Part shown: positions 14,534-22,306 of the stretch, one piece after another
Position numbering within the stretch: position 1 is the first letter of the stretch
Layout of the letters: every line of letters begins with the position of its first letter
Position numbers and translations under genes: made by a program
NCBI GenBank assembly: GCA_023390395.1
Contig: JAEWCY010000137.1
Coordinates: forward strand, 1 to 22,369
Reading direction: 5' to 3'
DNA: 22,369 nucleotides
From: Pseudomonadota bacterium
GTDB lineage: Bacteria > Desulfobacterota > Desulfovibrionia > Desulfovibrionales > Desulfovibrionaceae
Notes under the pieces: generated by a model
The model's database searches: none
What the model was told of the DNA's origin: nothing
The model's input: only the letters and a program-made list of their open reading frames with translations

Positions 14534-16147
14534 ATGGCCAAGTATCCGCCACCGGAAGAACTCATCAAGATCAACTACACCACGCCGGTCAAATCCTGGA
14601 TGGATTCCAAGACCGCGTTTAAGCCCGGCAATTTCAGCTATCCCGGCAAGCCCGACATCCTCAAGTACCTGGGCATGCCCAATCCGCGCGAGTGGACCCC
14701 CATGGACGACGACTGGAAGCTGCCGCCGGACTGGCAGCGCATCGTCATGGAGAAGTTCCGCGAGAAGCTCAAGAAGTACCGCTCCTTCAAGCTCTTCATG
14801 GACGTGTGCGTGCGCTGCGGCGCCTGCGCCGACAAATGCCACTTCTTCATCGGCGGCGGCGACCCCAAGAACATGCCGGTGCTGCGCGCGGAACTGCTGC
14901 GCTCCATCTACCGGGGCGAGTTCTCGGCCGCGGCCAAGGTGCTCGGCAAGCTGGCCGGGGCGCGCAAGCTGGAAGAAGACGTGATCAAAGAATGGTTCAT
15001 GTACTTCTACCAGTGCACGGAGTGCCGCCGCTGCTCGCTTTTCTGCCCCTACGGCATCGACACCGCCGAGATCACCATGATGGCGCGGGAACTCCTCCAT
15101 GAGGTGGGCTGCAACATCAACTGGATCCTCGAGCCGGCCGCCAACTGCAACCGCACCGGCAACCACCTCGGCATCCAGCCCCATGCCTACAAGGACATGA
15201 TGGATTTCCTCTGCGACGACATCGAGGAGATCACCGGCAGGCGCATCCGGCCCAACGTCAACAAGAAGGGCTGCGAGATCCTCTTCATCACGCCCTCCGG
15301 CGACATCTTCGCCGATCCGGGCATCTACACCTACATGGGCTACCTGATCCTGTTCGACTACCTCGGACTGGACGTCACCTGGAGCACCTACGCGTCCGAG
15401 GGCGGCAACTTCGGCCTTTTCACCTCGGACAAGATGATGAAGAAGCTCAACGCCAAGATGTACGCCGAGGCCAAGCGCCTGGGCGTCAAGTGGATCCTTG
15501 GCGGCGAGTGCGGTCACATGTGGCGCGTCATCAACCAGTACATGCTGACCATGAACGGCCCGGCCGACTTCATGGAGACCCCGGTCTCGCCCGTCACCGG
15601 CACCAGGTTCGACGCCGCCGCCGGCACCAAGATGCTCCACATCTGCGAGTTCACGGCCGACCTGATCAAAAACGGCAAGCTCAAGCTCGATCCCAGCCGC
15701 AACGACAACTTCGTCACCACCTACCACGACTCCTGCAACACCGCCCGCGGCATGGGCCTGCTCGAGGAGCCGCGCTACATCCTCAAAAACGTCTGCCGCC
15801 AGTTCTACGAGATGCCCGAAAACACCATCCGCGAGCAGACCTTCTGCTGCGGCGGCGGCGCGGGCCTCAACAACGAGGAGTTCACGGAAACGCGCCTGCG
15901 CGGCGGCCTCCCCAGAGGCAACGCGGTCAAGTATGTGCGCGATCGCCACGGCGTCAACAACCTGGCCTGCATCTGCGCCATCGACCGCGCCACCCTGCCG
16001 CCGCTGTGCGACTACTGGGCCCCGGGTGTCGGCGTCTCCGGCGTGCATGAGTTGGTGGGCAACGCGCTCATTCTCGACGGCGAGAAGAAGCGCACCACCG
16101 ACCTCAGGCAAAACCCCCTGCCGGGGATGGAGGACGAGGAGGAATAA
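14534..16147 (+). CDS. dsrK: Sulfite reduction-associated complex DsrMKJOP subunit DsrK (HdrD-like iron-sulfur protein)
   Basis: Cytoplasmic catalytic subunit of the Dsr complex, related to HdrD of heterodisulfide reductase and thought to reduce the DsrC trisulfide. Two ferredoxin-type [4Fe-4S] motifs are intact: C92-x2-C95-x2-C98-x3-C102 and C161-x2-C164-x2-C167-x3-C171. The C-terminal half has the CCG-type noncubane cluster region: C401 (HDSCNTARG), C438-C439 (FCCGGGAG) and C479/C481 (ACICAI). The last pair is spaced CxC, not the CxxC of HdrD. The signature ILGGECGHMW (321-330) is also present. The 537-residue length fits the family. GAGGAG lies just upstream of the ATG. The protein has no membrane segment and should bind DsrM. 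dsrJ begins 3 bases after its stop. Confidence 0.97.
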   Translation: MAKYPPPEELIKINYTTPVKSWMDSKTAFKPGNFSYPGKPDILKYLGMPNPREWTPMDDDWKLPPDWQRIVMEKFREKLKKYRSFKLFMDVCVRCGACADKCHFFIGGGDPKNMPVLRAELLRSIYRGEFSAAAKVLGKLAGARKLEEDVIKEWFMYFYQCTECRRCSLFCPYGIDTAEITMMARELLHEVGCNINWILEPAANCNRTGNHLGIQPHAYKDMMDFLCDDIEEITGRRIRPNVNKKGCEILFITPSGDIFADPGIYTYMGYLILFDYLGLDVTWSTYASEGGNFGLFTSDKMMKKLNAKMYAEAKRLGVKWILGGECGHMWRVINQYMLTMNGPADFMETPVSPVTGTRFDAAAGTKMLHICEFTADLIKNGKLKLDPSRNDNFVTTYHDSCNTARGMGLLEEPRYILKNVCRQFYEMPENTIREQTFCCGGGAGLNNEEFTETRLRGGLPRGNAVKYVRDRHGVNNLACICAIDRATLPPLCDYWAPGVGVSGVHELVGNALILDGEKKRTTDLRQNPLPGMEDEEE

Positions 16148-16150
16148 CCT

Positions 16151-16570
16151 ATGTACAATGCCAAATACATCATTCCAGGCATTATCTTCTTCCTGGCCCT
16201 CATCTTCGCCCCTGTCGCCTACAACATGGGCAAAGGCGCCTTCGAGGTGAAGCCGGAACTGCCCAAGGACCAGAAGGACTGCATCGAGGACGCGCAGACC
16301 ATGCGCGACAAGCACATGCAGATCTTAAACGAATGGCGCAACGAGGCCGTGCGCGACGGCAGTCGCATCTACGTCAACGCCAAGGGCCAGAAGTTCGTCA
16401 AGAGCCTCACCAACACCTGCATGAGCTGCCATACGGACAAGGCCAAGTTCTGTGATCGCTGCCACGAGACGGTTGGCGTGGCCCCCTACTGCTGGGATTG
16501 CCACAATCTGACGCCGAACCAGAAATCGCCCATTCCCCTCGCCGAAAACGGCGAAGCGGGCGGACACTAG
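16151..16570 (+). CDS. dsrJ: Sulfite reduction-associated complex DsrMKJOP subunit DsrJ (triheme cytochrome c)
   Basis: Periplasmic triheme cytochrome c of the Dsr complex. Three CxxCH heme sites are visible: C90-MS-CH, C101-DR-CH and C114-WD-CH. The N-terminal hydrophobic segment (about 6-24) lacks an evident cleavage site and probably stays as a membrane anchor. Cys44 (in QKDCIED) is the likely counterpart of the cysteine known to ligate one heme in DsrJ, giving unusual His/Cys coordination; His55 and Met56 lie nearby. The length of 139 aa is normal. The gene starts 3 bases after dsrK, with its ribosome-binding site (GAGGAGGA) inside the dsrK coding end, so translation is tightly coupled. 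Confidence 0.97.
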   Translation: MYNAKYIIPGIIFFLALIFAPVAYNMGKGAFEVKPELPKDQKDCIEDAQTMRDKHMQILNEWRNEAVRDGSRIYVNAKGQKFVKSLTNTCMSCHTDKAKFCDRCHETVGVAPYCWDCHNLTPNQKSPIPLAENGEAGGH

Positions 16571-16612
16571 GCCGGCGCGCCCGGTGACACCTCCACTTAA
16601 GGGGACCATATC

Positions 16613-17389
16613 ATGAAGAACAACAGACGAGAGTTCCTGAAACTGGCCGCCGTGACCGCCATCGGCGTCGGCGCCGGACGTCTCGGCTTCCTGGGCGACG
16701 CCCCGGCCCACGCCGGCCCGCTCCCCGGGGTGGCCAACTTCGAGGAGGGCCTCAAGGCCAAGCACTGGGGCATGGCCATCTTCTCGGCCAAGATGACCCC
16801 CGAGCTCATCGAGAAGTGCCGCACGGCCTGCCACACCGAGCACAACGTCCCGGACATCCCCGGCAACAAGAACATCAAGTGGTTCTGGGGAGCCTCCTAC
16901 GAGGAGTCCTTCCCCGACGCCCACGGCCACTACCTGTCCGAGGAGATCGAGCACCGGCAGTTCCCGCTTTTGTGCAACCAGTGCGAGACGCCCATGTGCG
17001 TGAAGGTCTGCCCCACCCAGGCCACCTTCCAGCGCCCGGACGGCATCGTCATGATGGACTTCCACCGCTGCATCGGCTGCCGCTACTGCATGGCCGGCTG
17101 CCCCTTCGGCGCGCGCAGCTTCAACTTCCAGGACCCGCGCCCGTTCATCAAGCACTTCAACCCGCACTTCCCCACGCGCATGCGCGGCGTGGTGGAAAAA
17201 TGCAACTTCTGCGCCGAGCGCCTGGCCATCGGCAAAATGCCCATGTGCGTGGAAGCGGCCGGCGGAGCCATCGCCTTCGGCGACCTGTCCGACGAGAACT
17301 CCGATGTCCGCAAGGCCCTGCGCGAGCATTTCGCCATCCGCCGCAAACCGGACGCCGGCACCTCGCCGAGCGTGTACTACATTCTGTGA
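16613..17389 (+). CDS. dsrO: Sulfite reduction-associated complex DsrMKJOP subunit DsrO (periplasmic iron-sulfur protein)
   Basis: Tat-exported ferredoxin-like subunit that links DsrJ to the membrane subunit DsrP. The Tat signal is RREFLKL (residues 5-11), with likely cleavage at AHA|GP after residue 34. Cysteines occur as C69, C73; C121, C124, C129, C133; C153, C156, C159, C163; and C197, C200, C212. By the usual ligand-swapping scheme of FdhB/NrfC-type proteins, this gives three complete [4Fe-4S] sites (II with III twice, and IV with C73). The fourth site has lost all but one ligand: the CxxC that should precede C69 is missing, and Ala216 replaces the last cysteine in CVEAA. The start has AAGGGG upstream. 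dsrP follows after 8 bases. Confidence 0.97.
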   Translation: MKNNRREFLKLAAVTAIGVGAGRLGFLGDAPAHAGPLPGVANFEEGLKAKHWGMAIFSAKMTPELIEKCRTACHTEHNVPDIPGNKNIKWFWGASYEESFPDAHGHYLSEEIEHRQFPLLCNQCETPMCVKVCPTQATFQRPDGIVMMDFHRCIGCRYCMAGCPFGARSFNFQDPRPFIKHFNPHFPTRMRGVVEKCNFCAERLAIGKMPMCVEAAGGAIAFGDLSDENSDVRKALREHFAIRRKPDAGTSPSVYYIL

Positions 17390-17397
17390 GGTAAGCC

Positions 17398-18597
17398 ATG
17401 CTGGAAAAAGCGCTCAAGGGAAGCCCCCGATACTGGGGCACGCTGATCGGCCTCGGGCTGGTCGTGCTGCTCGGCCTTGGCTTCTGGTTCTACCAGTTGA
17501 CCTTCGGCATGAAGATCACCGGGCTCAACCGGGACGTGTCCTGGGGCTTCTACATCGCCCAGTTCACCTACCTGGTCGGCGTGGCCGCCTCGGCCGTCAT
17601 GCTGGTGCTGCCCTACTACTTCCACCACTACAAGGAGTTCTCCAGGATGATCATCCTGGGCGAATTCCTGGCCATCGCCGCCGTGGTCATGTGCCTGGGC
17701 TTTATCATCGTGGATATCGGCCAGCCGCAACGGATGATGAACGTGCTTTTAAACGCCACGCCCCATTCGATGCTCTTCTGGGACATGATGGTCCTTAACG
17801 GCTACCTGTTCCTGAACATCATCGTGGGCTGGACGAGCCTGCAGTACTTCAAAAACGACATGACCCCGCCCAAGTGGTGCAAGTTCCTGGCCTTCGTGTC
17901 GGTCATTTGGGCCTTCTCCATCCACACCGTCACGGCCTTCCTGTACGCCGGCCTGCCGGGACGCCACTACTTCCTGACGGCCATCATGGCCGCCCGGTTC
18001 CTGGCCTCGGCCTTCTGCTCCGGCCCGGCCATCCTGCTGCTGCTGGTGCTGCTGCTCAAGCGGCTGACCGGCTTCGATCCCGGCAAGAAGGCCATCAACC
18101 GCCTGGCCGTGATCATCACTTACGCCATGTGCGTGAACATCTTCTTCTTCCTGCTTGAGGTGTTCACCTCCTTCTACAGCAACATGCCCGGCCACATCGC
18201 GCCGTTCAAGTACCTGTTCACGGGCATCGACGGCCACGACATGATGGTGCCGTTCATGTGGACGGCGGTGGTCATGGGCCTGGGCTGCCTGGTCTTCCTC
18301 ATCCCCACTCCGGTGCGGGAGAAGACCCCGGCCCTGGTCATCGGGCTCATCATGCTGGTCATCGCCTCTTGGATCGACAAGGGCCTGGGCCTGCTCATCG
18401 GCGGCTTCACGCCCAACCCCTTCGAGACGGTCACGGTCTACTCCCCCACGGTGCCCGAGATCATGATTTCGCTCATGGTCTTCGCCACCGGCGGCATCGT
18501 GCTCACGGTGCTGTGGAAGATCGCCGTGGAAGTCCGCGTCGAGGTCGAAGGCGGCAACCTGTCCATGGTGCCGCCCCCGGCCGCCGAAGCCGAATAG
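17398..18597 (+). CDS. dsrP: Sulfite reduction-associated complex DsrMKJOP subunit DsrP (NrfD-like membrane protein)
   Basis: Polytopic NrfD/PsrC-family membrane protein expected to exchange electrons between menaquinone and periplasmic DsrO. The 399 residues contain about ten hydrophobic helices, with family landmarks TGLNRDVSWGFYIAQFTYLVGVAASAVML near the N-terminus and SIHTVTAFLYAGLPGRHYFLTAIMAARFLASAF in the middle. The hydrophilic loops are short, and the C-terminus is a polar cytoplasmic or periplasmic tail (EVEGGNLSMVPPPAAEAE). GAGG spans the dsrO stop just upstream of the ATG, so translation is likely coupled. It is the last gene of the operon and is followed 21 bases later by a strong hairpin terminator. 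Confidence 0.97.
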   Translation: MLEKALKGSPRYWGTLIGLGLVVLLGLGFWFYQLTFGMKITGLNRDVSWGFYIAQFTYLVGVAASAVMLVLPYYFHHYKEFSRMIILGEFLAIAAVVMCLGFIIVDIGQPQRMMNVLLNATPHSMLFWDMMVLNGYLFLNIIVGWTSLQYFKNDMTPPKWCKFLAFVSVIWAFSIHTVTAFLYAGLPGRHYFLTAIMAARFLASAFCSGPAILLLLVLLLKRLTGFDPGKKAINRLAVIITYAMCVNIFFFLLEVFTSFYSNMPGHIAPFKYLFTGIDGHDMMVPFMWTAVVMGLGCLVFLIPTPVREKTPALVIGLIMLVIASWIDKGLGLLIGGFTPNPFETVTVYSPTVPEIMISLMVFATGGIVLTVLWKIAVEVRVEVEGGNLSMVPPPAAEAE

Positions 18598-18618
18598 GCT
18601 TCTCTCCCGCGCCAAAGG

Positions 18619-18652
18619 AAAGGCCCGCCTCCGGAAGGAGGCGGGCCTTTTT
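18619..18652 (+). terminator. Intrinsic terminator of the dsr operon
   Basis: A perfect 14-bp stem (18619-18632 with 18637-18650; arm AAAGGCCCGCCTCC) with a GGAA loop ends in a run of five T. It lies 21 bases after dsrP. The stem's A/T edge could also slow transcription arriving from the VOC gene on the other strand. Confidence 0.92.
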
Positions 18653-18714
18653 CGTGCGCCGACGCACCGGCCGCGTTCCTTTGCGCAACGTCGAAGCGGA
18701 AATGGGAATCCGGA

Positions 18715-18742
18715 GGGCGCAAGCCCTTTGGCCGCCGGAGGC
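18715..18742. repeat. Fragment of the dispersed GC-rich intergenic repeat
   Basis: Between the dsr terminator and the convergent VOC gene lies a small GGGC-GCAA-GCCC hairpin (18715-18726) followed by TTT and the 13-mer GGCCGCCGGAGGC (18730-18742). The 13-mer is identical to the one at 7653-7665 and inverse to 9255-9267. The palindromic core found at the two complete copies is absent here. Confidence 0.55.
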
Positions 18743-18770
18743 TCCCCTGGCCTCTCTCTCGCAACCGCCG

Positions 18771-19352
18771 TTATTCGTCGTCGGTCAGCACCAGCTCCCG
18801 GCCCTCGCCGGGGTAGATGCGGCGTTCGGCGAAGGGGGTGGGGCGCTCGGGGGCCGGCCATTTGCCGGGCTGGGGCTCGGGGCCTTCCAGGGCCGCGGCG
18901 CTCGGATGCTTGTCCGCGTTGACCGGGTGGGAGCGGATGTCCACCCCGGGCACCGGGCAGCTGAACTCGATGGCGATGTGGTTGGGGTCGAAGGAGTAGA
19001 GCGAGAAGATGAAGCCGTGGTCGATGATCTCCGAGGCCCAGAAGCCGGCCGCCTCCAGGGCGTCCTTGATCTCCCACAGGTCGTCGCGGTCGCGCACGCC
19101 GATGGACACGTGGTCGAAGGCGTAGGGGCCGGAAACCGGCACGCCGTGGTCCTTCTCCGCGATGGGCTCGACCTGCGGCCACTCGAAGAAGGCGATCATG
19201 TCGTTTTCCGAGATCTCGAAGAAGTAGTGTCGGTAGCCGGGACGCCCCAGGCCCGCCACCAGCCGCATGCGCAACAGGTCGCGCCAGAAGCGGATGGTCG
19301 CGTCCATGTCGCCCGTGGCCATGGCCAGGTGGTTGACGCCGGTGTAACGCAT
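18771..19352 (-). CDS. VOC (glyoxalase/dioxygenase fold) family protein, 193 aa
   Basis: Vicinal oxygen chelate superfamily protein with two beta-alpha-beta-beta-beta modules in about residues 3-135. The probable metal ligands are visible: His8 (GVNHLAM), a second His at FDHVSIGV opening module two, and Glu in HIAIEFSCP closing it, the set used by extradiol dioxygenase-like and glyoxalase-like members. The DMDATIRFWRDLLRMRLV segment is the typical first helix. A C-terminal tail of about 55 residues is Pro/Glu-rich and probably disordered. The substrate cannot be inferred. I chose the ATG at 19352 because GGGGAGGGG precedes it; the frame upstream only shadows dapF. It follows dapF by 26 bases and is likely in the same transcript. 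Confidence 0.88.
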   Translation of the reverse strand: MRYTGVNHLAMATGDMDATIRFWRDLLRMRLVAGLGRPGYRHYFFEISENDMIAFFEWPQVEPIAEKDHGVPVSGPYAFDHVSIGVRDRDDLWEIKDALEAAGFWASEIIDHGFIFSLYSFDPNHIAIEFSCPVPGVDIRSHPVNADKHPSAAALEGPEPQPGKWPAPERPTPFAERRIYPGEGRELVLTDDE

Positions 19353-19378
19353 GACGGTCCCCTCCCCGGGCAGGCTCC

Positions 19379-20233
19379 CTACGACTCGATCCCCAGGGCC
19401 TGCGGGAAAAACGCGCCCGTGAACACGAGTTCCGCCGCGCCGCGAAGATAGGCCTTGCCGTCGCGCAGGATGACGCCGAGCTCTTCGCCGCCGGTGGTGG
19501 TCACCACCGTCTCCTCGCCCGTGAGCCCGAGCTCCCTGGCGATGACCGCCGAGGCCACGGCCCCGGTGCCGCAGGCGTAGGTCTCGTCCTCCACGCCGCG
19601 CTCGTAGGTGCGAAGCGAGAGCCTGCCCGGCCCGTCCGGGGCGATGAAGTTGACGTTGGTCCCGGCCGGCTTGAAGGCCTCGTGGAACCGCACCGCCCGG
19701 CCGAGCTTCCACACGTCCACGGCCTCCAGGTGCTCCACCACGGCCACGGCGTGGGGCACGCCGGTGTTGACGAAGTGCAGCGGGAACTGCTGCTGCTCGA
19801 TCTCCACGGTCATGTCCATGCGCAGGTCCCTGGGCTCGGTCAGCTGCACCGTCACCAGGTTGGACTCCTCGTCCACCTCGGCTTCGATGGGGCCGGCGTC
19901 GGTGCCGAAGACATGGCGCGCCGGGGCCAGGCCGAGCATCCAGGCGAGCCTGGCGGCGCAGCGCGAACCGTTGCCGCACATCTCGGCCCGGGAGCCGTCG
20001 GCGTTGAAGAAATGCCACTTGTAGGCCAGCCCCGAACCCTCCGGGGCGTGGTCCAGGAAGATCATGCCGTCGGCCCCGACGCCGAAGGCCTTGCGGCACA
20101 CCGGCATCACGATGTCCGGCATGTCGGCCGGATCGTAGCCCAGCACGCGGTTGTCCACGCAGACGAAATCATTGCCGCAGCCCTGCATCTTGTAAAACGG
20201 GACGGACGGGCCGCAGACGGCTTCGAGATCCAT
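19379..20233 (-). CDS. dapF: Diaminopimelate epimerase
   Basis: Cofactor-independent epimerase converting LL- to meso-diaminopimelate, for lysine and peptidoglycan synthesis. The two catalytic cysteines are in their signatures: Cys86 in NADGSRAEMCGNGSRC and Cys221 in YACGTGAVASA. Other conserved blocks are FYKMQGCGNDFVCVDN (13-28), VNTGVPHAV (155-163) and AGTNVNFI (190-197). The length of 284 aa is normal. AAGGAG lies 6 bases before the ATG. The VOC gene follows 26 bases after its stop and an uncharacterised gene precedes it by 78 bases on the same strand. No other lysine-pathway gene is in view, so this is a dispersed biosynthetic gene. Confidence 0.97.
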   Translation of the reverse strand: MDLEAVCGPSVPFYKMQGCGNDFVCVDNRVLGYDPADMPDIVMPVCRKAFGVGADGMIFLDHAPEGSGLAYKWHFFNADGSRAEMCGNGSRCAARLAWMLGLAPARHVFGTDAGPIEAEVDEESNLVTVQLTEPRDLRMDMTVEIEQQQFPLHFVNTGVPHAVAVVEHLEAVDVWKLGRAVRFHEAFKPAGTNVNFIAPDGPGRLSLRTYERGVEDETYACGTGAVASAVIARELGLTGEETVVTTTGGEELGVILRDGKAYLRGAAELVFTGAFFPQALGIES

Positions 20234-20311
20234 TGCTCGCTCCTTGACGAAAACGTGAACAACACCTAGCAGAACGCGCTTTCCGCGTCGAGAGCGGGCC
20301 GGGGGAGGCGG

Positions 20312-21085
20312 TCAGGCCGGCAGGTAGGCCCGGGCCACGCGCCACAGGTCCTCGTAGGAATAACGCGCCCGAAGCCCCAGGCACATCTCCTCGGCGAGGA
20401 GCATCTTGCGCGCCGCGTCCGCCGCCACGGAGCGACGATGCAGCGCCAGCCTGCGGCGCAAAAACGCCTCGTCGAAGCCGTCCGCGACCAGGATGAGCCC
20501 CTCGGCGAAAAAAAGCGACCGGCAGGAGCCGGCCAGGGTCCGGCAGACCTCGCGACCCTCCCGCCTGGCCATGACCAGGCAGTACACCAGGCGCGTGAGC
20601 AGGACGTCGGTCGCCAGGCCGTGGTCCACCACGGCCGGATCGTCGGCCGGGGACTCGGGCGCGATCCCGGCCCGGGCCTTGTCCGCCAGGGCGTAGGCCG
20701 CTTCCATGACGGCCGCCTCGCGCGCCGGCGGCACGGGGAAATGCGCCGTCAAAAGCGACAGCACGCGCTGGGGGTTGTCCCCGGACACCATGGCCGCGAG
20801 CGTCCCGGCCATGCAGTCCAGCGCCCGGCGCAGCTCCCCGAGGGCCTTCCCCCGGCCGGCGACGAAAAGCCGCCGCACCGCCTCCTCGGGCAGGCCCGAG
20901 CCGAAGGCCGTCTCCAGCAGCAGGCGGATGTACGGTTCGGTCACCGCCTCCATTTCCTCCTGCACCACCCGGCCGCCCTTGCGGCTGTCGATGAGCTTTC
21001 GAAGCGACAGCCAATAGGCCGCCACGGCCTTGGCGGGCATCTCCACGATGTCGAGGTCGGCTCTGTCCGTATCGGGGCTTGGCAT
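20312..21085 (-). CDS. Uncharacterised helical protein, 257 aa
   Basis: I do not recognise the family. The protein looks entirely alpha-helical and soluble, with many Arg/Glu/Ala-rich amphipathic stretches. It has no signal peptide, membrane helix, nucleotide-binding motif or catalytic signature. Notable segments are PAKAVAAYWLSLRKLIDSRKGG near the N-terminus, a hydrophobic helix GLATDVLLTRLVYCLVMARREG about two-thirds along, and a tyrosine- and arginine-rich C-terminus (RARYSYEDLWRVARAYLPA). The ribosome-binding site is weak: only AAAAGG, set well back from the ATG. It lies 78 bases upstream of dapF in the same direction and is divergent from the OmpA-like gene. Coding character, with regular third-position GC, supports a real gene of unknown role. 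Confidence 0.72.
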   Translation of the reverse strand: MPSPDTDRADLDIVEMPAKAVAAYWLSLRKLIDSRKGGRVVQEEMEAVTEPYIRLLLETAFGSGLPEEAVRRLFVAGRGKALGELRRALDCMAGTLAAMVSGDNPQRVLSLLTAHFPVPPAREAAVMEAAYALADKARAGIAPESPADDPAVVDHGLATDVLLTRLVYCLVMARREGREVCRTLAGSCRSLFFAEGLILVADGFDEAFLRRRLALHRRSVAADAARKMLLAEEMCLGLRARYSYEDLWRVARAYLPA

Positions 21086-21214
21086 GGGGCTGTGGCCTTT
21101 TGCGCGGATTGCGGATAATCATGGCCATGTCCGAAACGACGCGTCGCGGACGCAAGGGAACATACGGCGAATCATCCGCCGGCGGCAAGCCCGCCCGGCG
21201 AGGAAGGAGCGCTT

Positions 21215-22234
21215 ATGCGCGGACGTTTGCTCAAAGTGCTCATGGTGGTGCTGGTGCTCGTGCCCGTGGGGCTGACGGCCTACCTGGCCAACAACCTCTA
21301 CCACCGCAAGGGCGTGCCCGAAGCCCTGGAAAACCTGACCAAGCAGCTCTTCCGGTCCAAGGAGGAGGAACGCAAGGCAGAGGTCCGGGCCGCCGAACTC
21401 GAACGCAAGGCCGATGAACTGCAAACCGCCTACGACGCCCTGGTCGCGGACCTGCGCGGCGAGGTGGACAGCCGGGACATCCGCGTGCGGCAGTTCCGCG
21501 AAAAACTCGAAATCAACTTCGTGGACAAGGTGCTCTTCGCCTCCGGCAGCGCCGAAATCACCCCCCACGGCCGCGAGATCCTGCTCAAGGTCGGAGGCGT
21601 CCTGGCCAAGGTCAAAAACAAAAGCATCTACGTCGTTGGCCACACCGACTCCAACCCCATCCATTCGGCCCTGTACCCCTCCAACTGGGAACTCTCCACC
21701 GCCCGCTCCGCCTCGGTCATCCGCTTCCTGTCCGAACAGGGCGGCCTGACCCCGGAACGCTTCACCGCCATGGGCCGCGCCTTCTACCAGCCCGTGGCCA
21801 GCAACGCCACGCCCGAAGGACGCCAGGAAAACCGCCGCGTGGACGTCATCGTGGCCGACGTGCCGCTGCTCGCCGGGGAAACCGGCTCCGAAACCATGCG
21901 CGGCACCGTGGGCGGCGAAAAGAAAACCCCCGCCGAACCCCCTGCCGCCGGGCAGGAGCCCCTGCGCGAATCCGCGCCGCCGCCCCCGCCGCCGGCCCCG
22001 GAGGAACCCGTCGCGCCCGCCCCGGCGACCCCGCCCCAGACCGACACGCCCGCGCCCGCCGCTGCCTCGCCGCCCGCTCCGTCGGAGGCCACGCCGACCG
22101 GCCAGGCTGCGCCGCCCGCTGCCCCGTCCGACCAAGCCACGCCTGCCGCCGAGGACGCCAAACCCGCACCGCAACCCGCCGCGCCCGATCTGCCGCCCGC
22201 GCTGCCCGACAAGCCCGCGCCAGGCAAAGGATAG
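21215..22234 (+). CDS. Membrane-anchored OmpA/MotB C-terminal-like protein with Pro/Ala-rich tail, 339 aa
   Basis: An uncleaved N-terminal hydrophobic anchor (about 5-25) is followed by a coiled-coil stretch (about 45-90, EEERKAEVRAAELERKADELQ), then an OmpA-like peptidoglycan-binding domain (about 100-215). That domain contains INFVDKVLFASGSAEITPHG, VGHTDSNPI with Asp145, NWELSTARS with Arg164, and RRVDV. The NWELSTAR form is closest to MotB-type domains. The anchor helix lacks the acidic residue of the MotB proton channel, and no MotA-like gene is near, so this is not a flagellar stator. About 110 residues of Pro/Ala-rich, low-complexity tail follow the domain. The protein probably tethers the inner membrane to peptidoglycan. 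GGAAGGAGC lies just before the ATG. Confidence 0.9.
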   Translation: MRGRLLKVLMVVLVLVPVGLTAYLANNLYHRKGVPEALENLTKQLFRSKEEERKAEVRAAELERKADELQTAYDALVADLRGEVDSRDIRVRQFREKLEINFVDKVLFASGSAEITPHGREILLKVGGVLAKVKNKSIYVVGHTDSNPIHSALYPSNWELSTARSASVIRFLSEQGGLTPERFTAMGRAFYQPVASNATPEGRQENRRVDVIVADVPLLAGETGSETMRGTVGGEKKTPAEPPAAGQEPLRESAPPPPPPAPEEPVAPAPATPPQTDTPAPAAASPPAPSEATPTGQAAPPAAPSDQATPAAEDAKPAPQPAAPDLPPALPDKPAPGKG

Positions 22235-22246
22235 CGAGGAAGAAGC

Positions 22247-22306
22247 GGGGAACGGGGCGTTGCCCCGAACCCCACCGGGGGGCATGATGCCCCCCGGACC
22301 CCCTCG
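22247..22306. repeat. Dispersed palindromic repeat, copy 2, with adjacent hairpin
   Basis: Just after the OmpA-like gene, a hairpin with inner stem CGGGGC/GCCCCG (22253-22267, loop GTT) and outer GGGG/CCCC arms separated by AA on each side spans 22247-22273. It is followed by the 32-base block at 22275-22306, identical to 9266-9297 and centred on GGGGGGCATGATGCCCCCC (22277-22295). There is no T tract, so it is not a standard terminator, though the structures could stabilise a transcript end. I see no gene in the remaining 63 bases of the window. Confidence 0.85.

Noticed and set aside
14303..16315. 670-codon open frame antisense to dsrK
   Set aside because: Long antisense frames are expected at this GC content; dsrK itself has full cluster motifs.
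21215..22234. Flagellar stator protein MotB
   Set aside because: The transmembrane helix lacks the essential Asp and there is no MotA gene nearby.
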